NCBI GenBank assembly: GCA_965248735.1
Contig: OZ252146.1
Coordinates: 1,364,001 to 1,428,000 of the forward strand
From: Aldehydirespirator sp965248735
GTDB lineage: Bacteria > Actinomycetota > Acidimicrobiia > Acidimicrobiales > Aldehydirespiratoraceae
Length of the DNA stretch: 64,000 nucleotides
Direction: 5' to 3'
Of this stretch, positions 1 to 8,301 are shown piece by piece. The translations under genes and the position numbers were made by a program. The notes beneath the pieces were generated by a model. That model searched no databases and was not told the DNA's origin. It was given only the letters and a program-made list of their open reading frames with translations. The stretch's first letter is position 1, and each line of letters begins with the position of its first letter.

Positions 1-975
1 TTGGCGGTCGTCGGTCACCGTCTGGGAGTAGGCGTAGAGCCCGGCGGTGTAGCCCAGTCCCGCTCCGATGCCCATCAGCATCGACACCGCCACCAGGCCC
101 CGCACCGAGTCGAACACGCCCAGCAGCATCCCGGCTGCGGCCGATCCCAGCAGGCCGACAACGCATAGCCGCAGGCCGCCGGTGCGCTGGGCCCACGACC
201 CCGCCACCGGGGCCAGCGCTCCCAGCGGGATGGCGAACAGGGTGAAGCTCAGGCCGACCTGCCATGTGGCTGCGCCGAGATCGACGAGGCTCACCGCCCA
301 CACCGCCTCCCACGCCCCGATGATCACGAACTGGCTGGTGACGAGCAGCAGCGTGCCGGCCACCACCCGGTTGCCCAGCAGCCGCAGCGAGTTGGTGGTC
401 CGGGTGCCGAGGGCGCCCTCGTCGGACTCGAGCCGGCCCATCGTCACCACCGTGACCACGGCGACGCCGGCCAGGGCGTAGAAGGGCACATCGAGGTTGA
501 AGACGTCGGCCAGCACGGCCGCTGCCGCCGGGATGAGTGCGAACCAGACCACTTCGACCACTCCGAGCCGGCCGAGGTTGCGGCCGGTGTGGGCCGGGTC
601 GGCCAGGATGACGGTCCGGCGGATGGCGGGCTGGGCCGCCCCGATGGCGATGCCGAGGATCGCCCGTGACCCGACCAGCGTCCAGAACCCCGAGCTGGCC
701 GCGAACCCGACCATGCTGGCCGCGGCGGCCACCAGCCCGATCCGGACCATCAGCGGGGCGTGCCCCCGGTCGGCCACCCGGGCCAGGGTGAGCTGGGTGA
801 CGAAGGCGGCGAAGAACCCCGCGCCGACGATCAGCCCGAGCTGGGTCTCGCTCAGTCCGAACTCGTCCCGCAGGCCGCCCAGCAGGGTGATGACCGAGCC
901 CAGCGAGCCCATGCACAGCCCCTGGGCCAGGTAGTAGGAGAGCAGTCGAGGCTCCCGGACGTCATCAATCAGCAC
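1..975 (-). CDS. MFS transporter, 3' end outside window
   Basis: The reverse strand is open for 325 codons from a GTG at 975 to the window edge. The translation is strongly hydrophobic, with alternating membrane segments and short charged loops. It begins LIDDVREPRLLSYYLAQG and has a typical MFS loop 2-3 stretch (TLARVADRGHAPLM) near residue 65, then a GSRAILGIAIGAAQP-like segment near residue 100. About nine to ten membrane segments are visible, so only the last few are missing. No ATG is available upstream, which favours the GTG. The substrate cannot be told from the sequence. It is encoded downstream of, and in the same direction as, the amidohydrolase at 1185-2804. Confidence 0.75.
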   Translation of the reverse strand, partial: MLIDDVREPRLLSYYLAQGLCMGSLGSVITLLGGLRDEFGLSETQLGLIVGAGFFAAFVTQLTLARVADRGHAPLMVRIGLVAAAASMVGFAASSGFWTLVGSRAILGIAIGAAQPAIRRTVILADPAHTGRNLGRLGVVEVVWFALIPAAAAVLADVFNLDVPFYALAGVAVVTVVTMGRLESDEGALGTRTTNSLRLLGNRVVAGTLLLVTSQFVIIGAWEAVWAVSLVDLGAATWQVGLSFTLFAIPLGALAPVAGSWAQRTGGLRLCVVGLLGSAAAGMLLGVFDSVRGLVAVSMLMGIGAGLGYTAGLYAYSQTVTDDRQ

Positions 976-1003
976 GGCGATGCCCTGCCGGCATGTCGAT
1001 GCC

Positions 1004-1184
1004 TGTCAGCGCGGCCATGCTTGTTGGCCGTCCCCCCAGGTTTCTGGCGCCGTCACGCCCGCCAGCACTCCCCATGCCTGTCAGCGCGGCCATGCTTGTT
1101 GGCCGTTCACCCAGGTCTGGTCCACGTCCACGCCTGCCAGCACTCCCCCCGGCCTGTCAGCACATCGATGCCCTGTCAGCACGG
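1004..1184 (-). repeat. Decayed tandem copies of the amidohydrolase 3' end
   Basis: The segment encoding the last residues of the neighbouring amidohydrolase (DVDQTWVDGQQAW) occurs three times: in the gene itself (about 1203-1250) and in two further copies starting near 1090 and 1015. The copies have drifted (one reads DVDQTWVNGQQAWPR) and have no start codon of their own. They fill the gap to the MFS gene. Confidence 0.7.
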
Positions 1185-2804
1185 TCACGCCTCGTCGGCT
1201 GCCCATGCTTGTTGGCCGTCCACCCAGGTCTGGTCCACGTCCACGTCCGGCAGCCGGTCGGTCGGCACGGCGAGCGGATCGTCGTCCAGTATCACGAAGT
1301 CGGCGAGCATGCCCGGGCTGATGGCGCCCACGTCGGTCCGTCGCAGCGCCAGCGCCCCACCCCGGGTGTACCCCTCGAACGCCTCCCGCCGTGTCACTCG
1401 GGCCTCGGCTCCGAGCACATGCCCCGCCGACGTCAGCCGGGTCTCGGCGCTCCAGCACGCCATCGGCACGTCCGGGACGGTCACCGGCGCGTCCGACGAC
1501 AGCACCACCGGCAGCCCGGCGTCGCGGAACACCCCCGAAGCGTACATTCGCTCGGCCAGCGCCGGATGGTCGCGCCGCACCCCGTCGCCGTACCGGTACA
1601 CGTGGGTTGGCTGGGGCACGGGCACGACTCCCAGTGCGGCCATGCGCTCGATCTGGTCGTCGGTCGGGAACCCGCAGTGCTCGATGCGGTGCCGCAGTTC
1701 CGGCCGGGGAGCCCGCTCGAGCCCCCGCAGCACCGACTCGATGGCGTCGGGCCCCTGGGCGTGGGTGGCGGTCTGCAGCCCGGCCCGGCTCGACGCGGCC
1801 AGCAGGTCCTCGAGCTCGCCCTCGCCGTGGTACAGGTAGCCGTGGGTGGCCCCGCACCCGCACGGCAGATAGGCGGTGCCCGAGATGAGCGAGCCGTCGG
1901 CGTAGTGTTTGACGCCGGCGACGGCCAGCCGCTCGTCGCCCAGCGTGGAGCTGACGCCGAGGCGGCGCAGCCCGTCGACGTGGCTCGACAGCACGTACAT
2001 GCCCACCCGGATCCGCAGCCGCCCGCCGTCGCGGGCCCGCAGGTAGTTGGTCATCTCCCGGTCGGTCACCTGGCAGTCGCCCACGGTGGTTGTGCCCGCG
2101 GCCAGCAGCGCCTCCTGGGCCTCGTCGAGCCGGGCGTCGAGGGCTTCGGGCTCGTCGGGGAGGTGGAAGTTGGGCCCGTGGTTGGTGATCTTCACCCCCG
2201 ACGGCGCGGTCAGCAGGTCGCACACCGAGTCGAACACCCGCCCGAGGGGGTTGCCGGCGTCGTCGCGGTCGATGAGGCCGCCGGCCGGGGTGGGGGTGGC
2301 CGCGGTGATGCCGGCCTCGGCCAGGGCGTGCGAGTTGGCCACATAGCCGTGCCCGCTGGTGTGCATGATCACCACCGGGCGCCCGGCCGCGACCCGGTCG
2401 AGGTCGGCGGCGGTGGGGTGGCGGTCCTCGGTCAGCCGGTGCTGGTCATATCCGAACCCCCGGATCGCGGCCCGAGCGGCGGCCCCGGCCCCCAGCCCCC
2501 GGGCGTGCTCTCGCAGCAGCTTCACCACCTCGTCCACGCTGGCGGCGGTGGACAGGTCGGCCCAGCTCATGCACTGGCCGTGCATGAGCGGATGGGTGTT
2601 AGCGTCGACGAACCCCGGCATCAGGCACCGCCCGTCCAGGTCGACGACTTCAGCGTCCCCCAGCCCCCGCAAGTCGGCGAAGCGCCCGACCGCGCTGATC
2701 CGGCGCCCGTCGACCCGCACCGCTTCCACGTGCGCCGGGGTGCTCATCGTGTGTACGGGCCCGCCGACGAAGATCACGCCGCCGTCCCGATGTCGCTGCT
2801 CCAC
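1185..2804 (-). CDS. Amidohydrolase family protein (YtcJ-like, amidohydrolase 3)
   Basis: 539 aa. The protein has the split composite domain plus metal-dependent TIM barrel of the YtcJ-like amidohydrolases, which hydrolyse C-N bonds in small cytosolic substrates. Visible signatures are PGFVDANTHPL at residues 63-73, THAQGPDAI and HRIEHCG in mid-barrel, LSSDAPV for the late metal aspartate, and a C-terminal GMLADFVILDDDPL strand. The first metal motif is normally HxH; here it reads NTH, so the first histidine is replaced by Asn, which may weaken one metal site. The substrate is unknown. Its 3' end has been copied downstream as degenerate tandem repeats. Confidence 0.85.
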   Translation of the reverse strand: MEQRHRDGGVIFVGGPVHTMSTPAHVEAVRVDGRRISAVGRFADLRGLGDAEVVDLDGRCLMPGFVDANTHPLMHGQCMSWADLSTAASVDEVVKLLREHARGLGAGAAARAAIRGFGYDQHRLTEDRHPTAADLDRVAAGRPVVIMHTSGHGYVANSHALAEAGITAATPTPAGGLIDRDDAGNPLGRVFDSVCDLLTAPSGVKITNHGPNFHLPDEPEALDARLDEAQEALLAAGTTTVGDCQVTDREMTNYLRARDGGRLRIRVGMYVLSSHVDGLRRLGVSSTLGDERLAVAGVKHYADGSLISGTAYLPCGCGATHGYLYHGEGELEDLLAASSRAGLQTATHAQGPDAIESVLRGLERAPRPELRHRIEHCGFPTDDQIERMAALGVVPVPQPTHVYRYGDGVRRDHPALAERMYASGVFRDAGLPVVLSSDAPVTVPDVPMACWSAETRLTSAGHVLGAEARVTRREAFEGYTRGGALALRRTDVGAISPGMLADFVILDDDPLAVPTDRLPDVDVDQTWVDGQQAWAADEA

Positions 2805-3182
2805 CTGAGCCTTCCGAATCCCCGCCTATGTCGGACGGCTACGCGGAGGCTCCCCCGCGAGTTGGCCTGACCTCACACTTCAGGTGCTCCCAAAACCAAG
2901 CTGTCCATCGCGATTCTGTTCGTAGCCCAACGCCAATACGCGTCGCCACTTCAGAGTGGCGCGAAAGTTCCGAGGTGCGGCCGCCGCCTGCGAAACACGC
3001 TTTCTTGTCCAAGACACGTTCTGACCTTGTGTTTCTTGATGGTTTGCGAGATTACGCGTTCTGGGCGTCTCGCGCCTTCTGAAAGAAACCGCAGGTCAAA
3101 GTGGCGCGAAACCGCAACTCCCCGGCTGAGGCGACGCATTCCAGCGCGCGACGAAGTTGAAGCTGTAATGGTTCTGGGATCG
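2805..3182. other. Intergenic region, no gene seen
   Basis: This stretch lies between the start of the amidohydrolase and the left end of the IS3 element. No convincing reading frame is present. It is less GC-rich than its surroundings and contains two copies of the short motif AGTGGCGCGAAA (near 2956 and 3101). The amidohydrolase promoter presumably lies here but no clear -35/-10 pair was found. Confidence 0.4.
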
Positions 3183-3250
3183 TGTCCGGTTTCGTGTGGT
3201 TGATTGCGCAGCGTCGGGGTGGGAGCATGGCGCTGTGAAAGGAGTGTCAG

Positions 3251-3595
3251 ATGACTGATACCTTGAGGCCCTTGGAGCGTGGCGGACGCCGCGGGAGGCG
3301 GCGGTTGTCGCCTGTGCAGAAGTATGAGGCGTTCGTGCAGGTGCTCACGGGTGAGATGACCGTGGTCGAGTGCGCGGACCATTGGGGTGTGGACCGCTCC
3401 ACGATCATGCGGGCCCGCGAGGTCGCCAAGCGCGGCGCTCTGGACGCGTTGGCGTCGTCTCGGCCGGGGACGCGCTCCGATGGTGTCGACCCGGAGTTGG
3501 TGATGGCCCGAGACGAGGCGGCCCGGCTGGGCGAGGCGCTCAAGGAGATGGCTGTCAAGGTCACCTTGTTGGAGGGAAAAGAGCGTTGGGGGTGA
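3251..3595 (+). CDS. IS3-family transposase OrfA (helix-turn-helix)
   Basis: 114 aa. This is the DNA-binding subunit of the IS3-type transposase. The N-terminal half carries a helix-turn-helix (LTGEMTVVECADHWGVDRST, about residues 34-53), and the C-terminal third is a leucine-rich helix of the kind that dimerises with OrfB. It lies inside the inverted repeats and is preceded by a GGAG ribosome-binding site. Its TGA stop overlaps the orfB GTG start by 4 bp (GTGA), so the two are translationally coupled or fused by frameshifting. Confidence 0.85.
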   Translation: MTDTLRPLERGGRRGRRRLSPVQKYEAFVQVLTGEMTVVECADHWGVDRSTIMRAREVAKRGALDALASSRPGTRSDGVDPELVMARDEAARLGEALKEMAVKVTLLEGKERWG

Positions 3596-4656
3596 CCGCC
3601 GGCGTGCCCCCGCGTGTCGAGGCCGGCACCAAGGCGGCTCTGTTGGGCCTCGTCGACGGCGCCGTCGGGGCGGGCTGGAGCACAGCTCGCGCCTGCGCCG
3701 TGTTGGAGCTCGACAGCCGCCGGTGCCGCCGCTGGCAGCACCGCCGAGGCGCGGGCCGCCTCGACGACAACACTGCGGGCGGCACGGCGTCACATGCCAT
3801 CACCCCAACAGAGCGCCGGGCGATCGTGGAGCTGTTCGAGCGCTGGGGCGACATCGACGGCGGCTACCGCAAGCTCGCACACCGCGGCTCCTACGAGAAC
3901 CTGGTCTGGGTGTCACCGTCGACGCTGTATCGCGTTCTCGCAGCCCAGGGGCTGGTTCTGCCCGCCCGCCCGCAGCGCACACCCGCGCCGGCGAGGCCCC
4001 TGCCGGACTGGATCCAATGGAAACGCCACCAGATCTGGATCTACGACATAACCCACTTCCCCAGAGCCGGCCGGGTCGCCTACGCCATCCTCGACGTCGT
4101 CACCCGCAAATGGCTCGCCACCCTCGTCACCGCCGAGGAGACCGCCACCCAAGTCGAGGTCGTCTTCACACAAGCCCTCGACACCGAAGGGCTGTGGCCC
4201 GTCGTCGAGGCCCGCCAAGCCGAACGGGCCCGCCACGGCGACGACGGCAGCGACGGCGACCAACAGCCGATCCTGTTGGCAATGTCAGACAACGGACCCC
4301 AAATGCGAGCCGGCACCACCCGGGAGTTCCTGGCCCTGTGCTCCATCGCGTCGCGCTTCGGCCGGCCCGGCACCCCGACGGACCAAGCATGGATCGAGAC
4401 CCTGTTCGGCCACGTCAAAACCGAGTGGCCCCACCTCGAGAAGATCACCGACCCCAACACGCTGCGAGCAGAGCTCGACATCGCCCGAAACGACTACAAC
4501 ACCCGCCGCCTGCACGCCTCCCTCGGCTACGTCACCCCCGACGACGAACACCAGGGCCGAGGCGACACCATCCGCCAGGCCCGCCAAGACGGCCTCAACC
4601 GGGCCCGCCTCACCCGCATCGCCTACCATCGCAACAACAAACCCAACCAGCCATGA
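3592..4656 (+). CDS. IS3-family transposase OrfB (DDE integrase)
   Basis: 354 aa from the GTG that overlaps the orfA stop. This is the rve-type integrase core that catalyses strand transfer. An N-terminal HTH_21-like region (GYRKLAHRGSYENLVWVS) is followed by the catalytic triad: Asp in WIYDITHF, Asp in SDNGPQ and Glu in AWIETLFGHVK. The C-terminus has the usual RLHASLGYVTPDDEH block. Length and frame are intact, so the element may be functional. It has exactly the same length as the orfB of the second IS3 element at 59251-60315, but the sequence differs clearly. Confidence 0.9.
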   Translation: MTAGVPPRVEAGTKAALLGLVDGAVGAGWSTARACAVLELDSRRCRRWQHRRGAGRLDDNTAGGTASHAITPTERRAIVELFERWGDIDGGYRKLAHRGSYENLVWVSPSTLYRVLAAQGLVLPARPQRTPAPARPLPDWIQWKRHQIWIYDITHFPRAGRVAYAILDVVTRKWLATLVTAEETATQVEVVFTQALDTEGLWPVVEARQAERARHGDDGSDGDQQPILLAMSDNGPQMRAGTTREFLALCSIASRFGRPGTPTDQAWIETLFGHVKTEWPHLEKITDPNTLRAELDIARNDYNTRRLHASLGYVTPDDEHQGRGDTIRQARQDGLNRARLTRIAYHRNNKPNQP

Positions 4657-4818
4657 ACACACCCGCCCAATGCGGCGCAATCAAACCCCCGAAAACGGAC
4701 ATTTACTCAGAAGCACCTCAAAGCATCGTCTCGCTGCGCCCACTTACAGCGCCGAACAGGCCATGCCGTTACTGAAGCGCTGAGAGCGGGAACGTCGCTC
4801 TGAGAAGTCGGGTGACCA

Positions 4819-5112
4819 TCAAGGCTGCTGCTTGCGGCGGGCCTTCGCATAGCTGGTGAACCCTGCTGCCGAGATTGCTCCGCTGGCGAGAATCCACACC
4901 ATCGCTGAGTCGGCGCGGCTGTCAGTCTCATAGCAGGTGTCGTAGTAGTCGCTGCCGCTGGTGCCGAACCCGACGATGCCCTGCTGGCATCCGGCAGCTA
5001 TCGAATCCATCTGCGCGTTGCCGAATATGACTAGGGGCACCACGCACAAGACGGCGAACACGATTCCGACCCGCAGCCTCATTCGCCCGGCGTCTTTCGT
5101 CGCGTCGGACAT
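4819..5112 (-). CDS. Small two-TM membrane protein, unknown
   Basis: 97 aa. Two hydrophobic segments (about residues 13-30 and 70-85) enclose a roughly 35-residue loop with two cysteines and a DYYDTCYETD motif. The C-terminus is basic (SYAKARRKQQP), which puts it in the cytoplasm by the positive-inside rule. No family was recognised. It is isolated, just right of the IS3 element and transcribed toward it. Confidence 0.55.
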   Translation of the reverse strand: MSDATKDAGRMRLRVGIVFAVLCVVPLVIFGNAQMDSIAAGCQQGIVGFGTSGSDYYDTCYETDSRADSAMVWILASGAISAAGFTSYAKARRKQQP

Positions 5113-5408
5113 CGCTAATCGGTCATGTGGCGGCGATGGATGGCTTGGCCCGCAAGTGCTCCATGCCCTGATCGCCGCCTATCACCCTGTTGCGCCAGCC
5201 GCGGCGGCGCTGAAGGCGGCAGAGGTGAAAGGTCGGTGCCGAACGGAGATGGGCCTGGGCGAGCATCCGAACCACGAACGCGGCATCCGGGGCGAGCCAA
5301 CGCTACGGTGCCGCTGCCACCCTGAGTCCACTACGAGGCACAGCGCTGATAGTCCGATTCCCTTTCCCGACGCCGAGATGGATCGCGCGCTACAAGGTCG
5401 CCAGGTTC
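5113..5408. other. Intergenic region, no gene seen
   Basis: No frame here has a convincing start and protein-like composition. A frame ending at 5507 is open through much of this region but has no usual start codon before 5409; see the next entry. Confidence 0.3.
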
Positions 5409-5507
5409 GTGTACCGGGTGGTCGTGTTCTTGCTCGCGACCGCGGCCTTGAACGGCGTTCTGTACGGATGCGTCAAGCTGAGCCAGGGCATCGGGTGGGG
5501 CTACTAG
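5409..5507 (+). CDS. Possible small membrane peptide or gene remnant
   Basis: From a GTG at 5409 the frame reads a 32-residue peptide with one hydrophobic helix (VVVFLLATAALNGVLYG) and a polar tail. The same frame stays open upstream (RWIARYKVARF precedes it) without an ATG, GTG or TTG. This could be a small membrane peptide or the 3' end of a decayed gene. Confidence 0.25.
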   Translation: MYRVVVFLLATAALNGVLYGCVKLSQGIGWGY

Positions 5508-5728
5508 CTTGCCACCGCGCCGGGCACATCGTGGGCGTCCCTCGCATGGCCAGCGTCCATGTGACCACCGCTGCATGGCGTCGTGTTCGGCGTAGCCGGG
5601 TGGTATGAATCGCATCATGGCCTGCGCTGAAGCCATCCGCGGCCTGGTAGCCCGTGGAAGACCGTATTCCAGTGCGCGAGGGGCTGCCGCGCCTGTTGTG
5701 GCATTCAGCCCGCCGGTCGGGCTCTAGG

Positions 5729-6574
5729 GTGGGCATCCGGGTGAACGGGTTGGGCAGGTCGGGATGTGTTGCGGCTGTGCTGGCTCTGGTGATGGGGTGC
5801 GCCAGCAGTGACACGCCCAGCGCGGAGCCACAAGCCGAGGTGTCGCCAACCACGAGTCTGGTGACAACTACAGCCAACCCCTCCACAACACCCCCCGAAA
5901 CCACGGCGGCAACGACATCATCGGGTGTGACGGACGGTGAGGTGGCCCATGAGGGCGGATGCCCACCTGTAGGAGTCATTGCCGATATCGCCAAGGCGAT
6001 TGCCGAAGCAGTCGCGGCATCACAGGCCGTTGCGGAGGACCACGCCGCGGATGTAACTGGTCTGATTGAAGCCTGGGAGACCTTCAACCCAAGCAGCTTG
6101 GAATCGCTTGAGATGCTGGAATCGGTAGCACCAGACCCCGATGGAAACCATCAGGCCTTACTCGCAGAGACCGAAAGAGCAGCAGCGCATGTCTCCACGG
6201 TTGTGGATGCCGCCGCAGAAACCTACAGCACGCTAGATGAGAGCAACAGACAGGCGAGCGAGATTCTGGCTGCGGTCGCCGATGATTCAGTAGATGACCT
6301 TGGTGAACTCAGTCCATCCGTTGCCAGAGCATTGTTTGCGTATGAATCGGCTGTAGCTTCAGCGCTGGCTGCTGAGTTCGTCAGGGCTGATGCCCAAGCT
6401 GTTCACAGTCAAGCGATGCAACAATCCCCTGGAACCCACACCGCAAGGGTCGCCCTTGTTGACTTTCTGAGGGCGGGAATTGCTGCCTCAGAAGCGCAAG
6501 ATGAGGCTTTCCAGGCGTTCTTTGCGCTCTACAACGAAGTCTTGTGGGCTACCTTGAATGAGCGATGCAGCTAA
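5729..6574 (+). CDS. Putative lipoprotein, unknown function
   Basis: 281 aa from the GTG at 5729; a GTG at 5741 is also possible. The N-terminus is a short basic region plus a hydrophobic stretch ending in a lipobox (ALVMGC), so the mature protein should start at the lipidated cysteine. Next comes a Ser/Thr/Pro-rich linker (TTSLVTTTANPSTTPPETTA) of about 40 residues that would span the cell wall. A mostly helical Ala/Glu-rich domain with no recognised family follows. A frame open further upstream to an ATG at 5654 would place a non-signal peptide ahead of the lipobox and is less likely. Confidence 0.7.
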   Translation: MGIRVNGLGRSGCVAAVLALVMGCASSDTPSAEPQAEVSPTTSLVTTTANPSTTPPETTAATTSSGVTDGEVAHEGGCPPVGVIADIAKAIAEAVAASQAVAEDHAADVTGLIEAWETFNPSSLESLEMLESVAPDPDGNHQALLAETERAAAHVSTVVDAAAETYSTLDESNRQASEILAAVADDSVDDLGELSPSVARALFAYESAVASALAAEFVRADAQAVHSQAMQQSPGTHTARVALVDFLRAGIAASEAQDEAFQAFFALYNEVLWATLNERCS

Positions 6575-6768
6575 CCTGGCTCATCTCCCTGACTCGTTCG
6601 TCTAACTCATCCACACATTGCTGAACGATGCGTGCCTTGGCACGCCGCCCGAACTGTTAGTGCTCACAACTTCGCGGGACGCCCCCGTTTGAGGGCGCTG
6701 ACGCCCCCACGCGCGGCCTGGCGCGGCACCACGTGTATCCCTGACAAGCGTGGCGTATGCTGTGCCGC
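6575..6768. promoter_or_regulatory. Upstream region of the PIN toxin-antitoxin pair
   Basis: Noncoding gap that must hold the promoter of the 6769-7499 operon. No clear -35/-10 pair or palindrome was recognised. Confidence 0.25.
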
Positions 6769-7107
6769 ATGGGACCGCGCCGTAGGCCTAAGGGCACCAG
6801 AGGGGCAGGCCAATTTGCGCCGAAACCTGTGCCAGACCCTGCGCCATCCCCTCCCGCGAGCCTGCGCGATGCGAGTCTCTCAGAGTCGCAGCGGGAGGCC
6901 GACGCACCGTCACTGCTGCGCGATGTGGACCGCGGAGGGGACGGGAGCGGAGGAGCCGATCACAAGCAAGACGGGACTGAGCGTGCGGACCGCTATTTGG
7001 AGGAACTCGTCAAGGAGGTCGGTCAACCTTCTCCCCAGGCAGTCGCCGAAGCTGAGGCGCTCTGGGACCGCATCGAAAGAGCACGAACTGCCCGAGCCGT
7101 CGGGTGA
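6769..7107 (+). CDS. Putative antitoxin of a PIN-domain pair
   Basis: 112 aa. No known domain was recognised. The N-terminus is basic and unstructured (GPRRRPKGTRGAGQFAPKP), a pattern seen in small antitoxin-like partners of actinobacterial PIN toxins. The C-terminal 45 residues are predicted helical (ADRYLEELVKEVGQPS). Its stop codon overlaps the toxin start by 4 bp (GTGA), the usual arrangement in type II toxin-antitoxin operons. A start 12 bp upstream (6757) is also in frame. The role is inferred from position and size, not from sequence similarity. Confidence 0.5.
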   Translation: MGPRRRPKGTRGAGQFAPKPVPDPAPSPPASLRDASLSESQREADAPSLLRDVDRGGDGSGGADHKQDGTERADRYLEELVKEVGQPSPQAVAEAEALWDRIERARTARAVG

Positions 7108-7499
7108 TGCTCCTTGTGGTTGACTCGGGGGCCATCTCCCGTCTAGCTGAACGAAACGACAGAGCGGTCGCCACGCTCAGCGTCTTGAAGAGGAAGGGAG
7201 CTTGGCCTCCCGTGGTGCCGTCTGTCGTGCTCGTGGAGTGTCTGACGGGCAAACAGAGAAACGATGCCATAGTCCATCGGTTCTTGAACGACGGTTGCGA
7301 CATCAGGGAGACCCTTACCAAGCAGTTGGCTCGACGGGCAGGCGAACTCAGAACTCAGACGAAACGCGCCTCAAAGATCTCAGTAGTAGATGCGGTCGTC
7401 GTTGCCTCCGCAGAACCAGACGGCATCGTGCTTACCACTGACCCGAAGGATCTGCGCGCTCTCGCCGCGCCTACCCGCGTCGTCGTGGAGGAGGTGTAG
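7104..7499 (+). CDS. PIN-domain ribonuclease, VapC-like toxin
   Basis: 131 aa, the typical length of a VapC toxin. PIN-domain acidic residues are all in place: Asp in LLVVDSGAIS near residue 7, Glu in PSVVLVEC near residue 45, Asp in ISVVDAVVVASA near residue 95 and Asp in LTTDPKDL near residue 113. Such proteins cleave RNA with a divalent metal and are held in check by the gene just upstream. The start is a GTG followed directly by an ATG. Confidence 0.75.
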   Translation: MMLLVVDSGAISRLAERNDRAVATLSVLKRKGAWPPVVPSVVLVECLTGKQRNDAIVHRFLNDGCDIRETLTKQLARRAGELRTQTKRASKISVVDAVVVASAEPDGIVLTTDPKDLRALAAPTRVVVEEV

Positions 7500-8060
7500 C
7501 AAGCCTCAGCCGACCGCCGAATGGAAGCCCGCGCCGTTTACCCCAACCCCAGAGGTACGCCAGCCCCGAAGGTTCTGACTGGGGCTGGCATAGGTACGGA
7601 CTGGCTGACAAGACCGCCGGAACGAGTCTCGGTAGGCGTCTACACATCTTCGGTGGCGTCTGGCTTGGAGGGGCGTTCTGCCTGTTCAACCTTCACAAAG
7701 CCGACGTGGACGATGACAGCGCCGACGAAGGCGATGACGGAGACGGTGACGGCAGCGACCTGGCGTCGCCCACCGTCACATCACAGCTTCCCGACCCGCG
7801 GTTGGGGCCGTATAAGGCGTCCACCGCGCTGAGAGCACCGCCGTAGTCCCGGCTAACTCTCTGAACTGAAGCGGGCGGGTCAAACCGCCTGCTTCAGCGC
7901 GCCCCGGCCCAAATCCGGCGCTGCCGCGGCCTCCCCGCGGGCCGTCACGGTGACCGCTGCACCACCTGCGCGAGCGCGAAACAGCCCCAACCGGCGCGAA
8001 ACGCCGCAACCTTGTTCAACTCGCGAAGCCGGAAGGCATCAACTCGCGGGGGAGCCGCGG
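7500..8060. other. Intergenic region, no gene seen
   Basis: 561 bp between the PIN toxin and tRNA-Gly. Several frames are open on both strands, but none has family features or a plausible ribosome-binding site. A GGCGCGAAAC motif near 7991 resembles the AGTGGCGCGAAA copies near 2956 and 3101. Confidence 0.3.
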
Positions 8061-8131
8061 AGCGGATGACGAGAATCGAACTCGCATTATCAGCTTGGGA
8101 AGCTGATGTTCTACCATTGAACTACACCCGC
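8061..8131 (-). tRNA. tRNA-Gly (anticodon CCC)
   Basis: 71-nt cloverleaf on the reverse strand. The acceptor arm GCGGGTG pairs with CATCCGC (one G-U). The D-arm reads GTTCAATGGTAGAAC, the anticodon stem is TCAGC/GCTGA with loop TTCCCAA, and the T-arm is GCGAG TTCGATT CTCGT. The discriminator is U and no CCA is encoded. This isoacceptor reads GGG codons. Confidence 0.95.
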
Positions 8132-8220
8132 GGAGGCTCCCGAGCGTAGCCATCGCGGTCTGCTCTGCACAGCCCGTCCACCCTGGAGGCCGCTGCCGTG
8201 TCTGGCGACGCCCCACCCGA

Positions 8221-8274
8221 GCGATTCTCGGGAGAGTTTGTTGGGATATAGCTACAAAACTCGCACCAAGTTCT
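8221..8274 (-). repeat. Dispersed hairpin element, copy 1
   Basis: On the reverse strand the segment runs from CTTGGTGCGAGTTTTGT to CTCTCCCGAGAATCGC. The two ends are imperfect inverted complements, so the element can fold. It matches copies near 19090-19210 and the array at 63325-63855. It lies just downstream of yaaA. Confidence 0.65.
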
Positions 8275-8301
8275 GTCGGCTCGCTGTTCGCGGTCCGCCA
8301 A

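Larger units (their letters stand above)
3183..4701 (+). mobile_element. IS3-family insertion sequence, complete
   Basis: 1519-bp element with imperfect 27-bp terminal inverted repeats at 3183-3209 and 4675-4701. The ends read TGTCCG... and ...CGGACA, and both repeats run inward to a shared TTGATTGCGC. Between them are orfA and orfB in the standard IS3 arrangement. The outer dinucleotides TG/CA fit the family. The flanking bases (ATCG on the left, TTTA on the right) show no target-site duplication, so the insertion is old or one junction has been rearranged. Confidence 0.88.

Noticed and set aside
993..2870. Forward-strand gene over the amidohydrolase
   Set aside because: Composition is typical of an antisense frame; the reverse strand encodes a recognised enzyme.
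4961..6087. Longer forward and reverse frames around 5-6 kb
   Set aside because: They are antisense to, or conflict with, the lipoprotein and the small membrane protein and have shadow-like composition.
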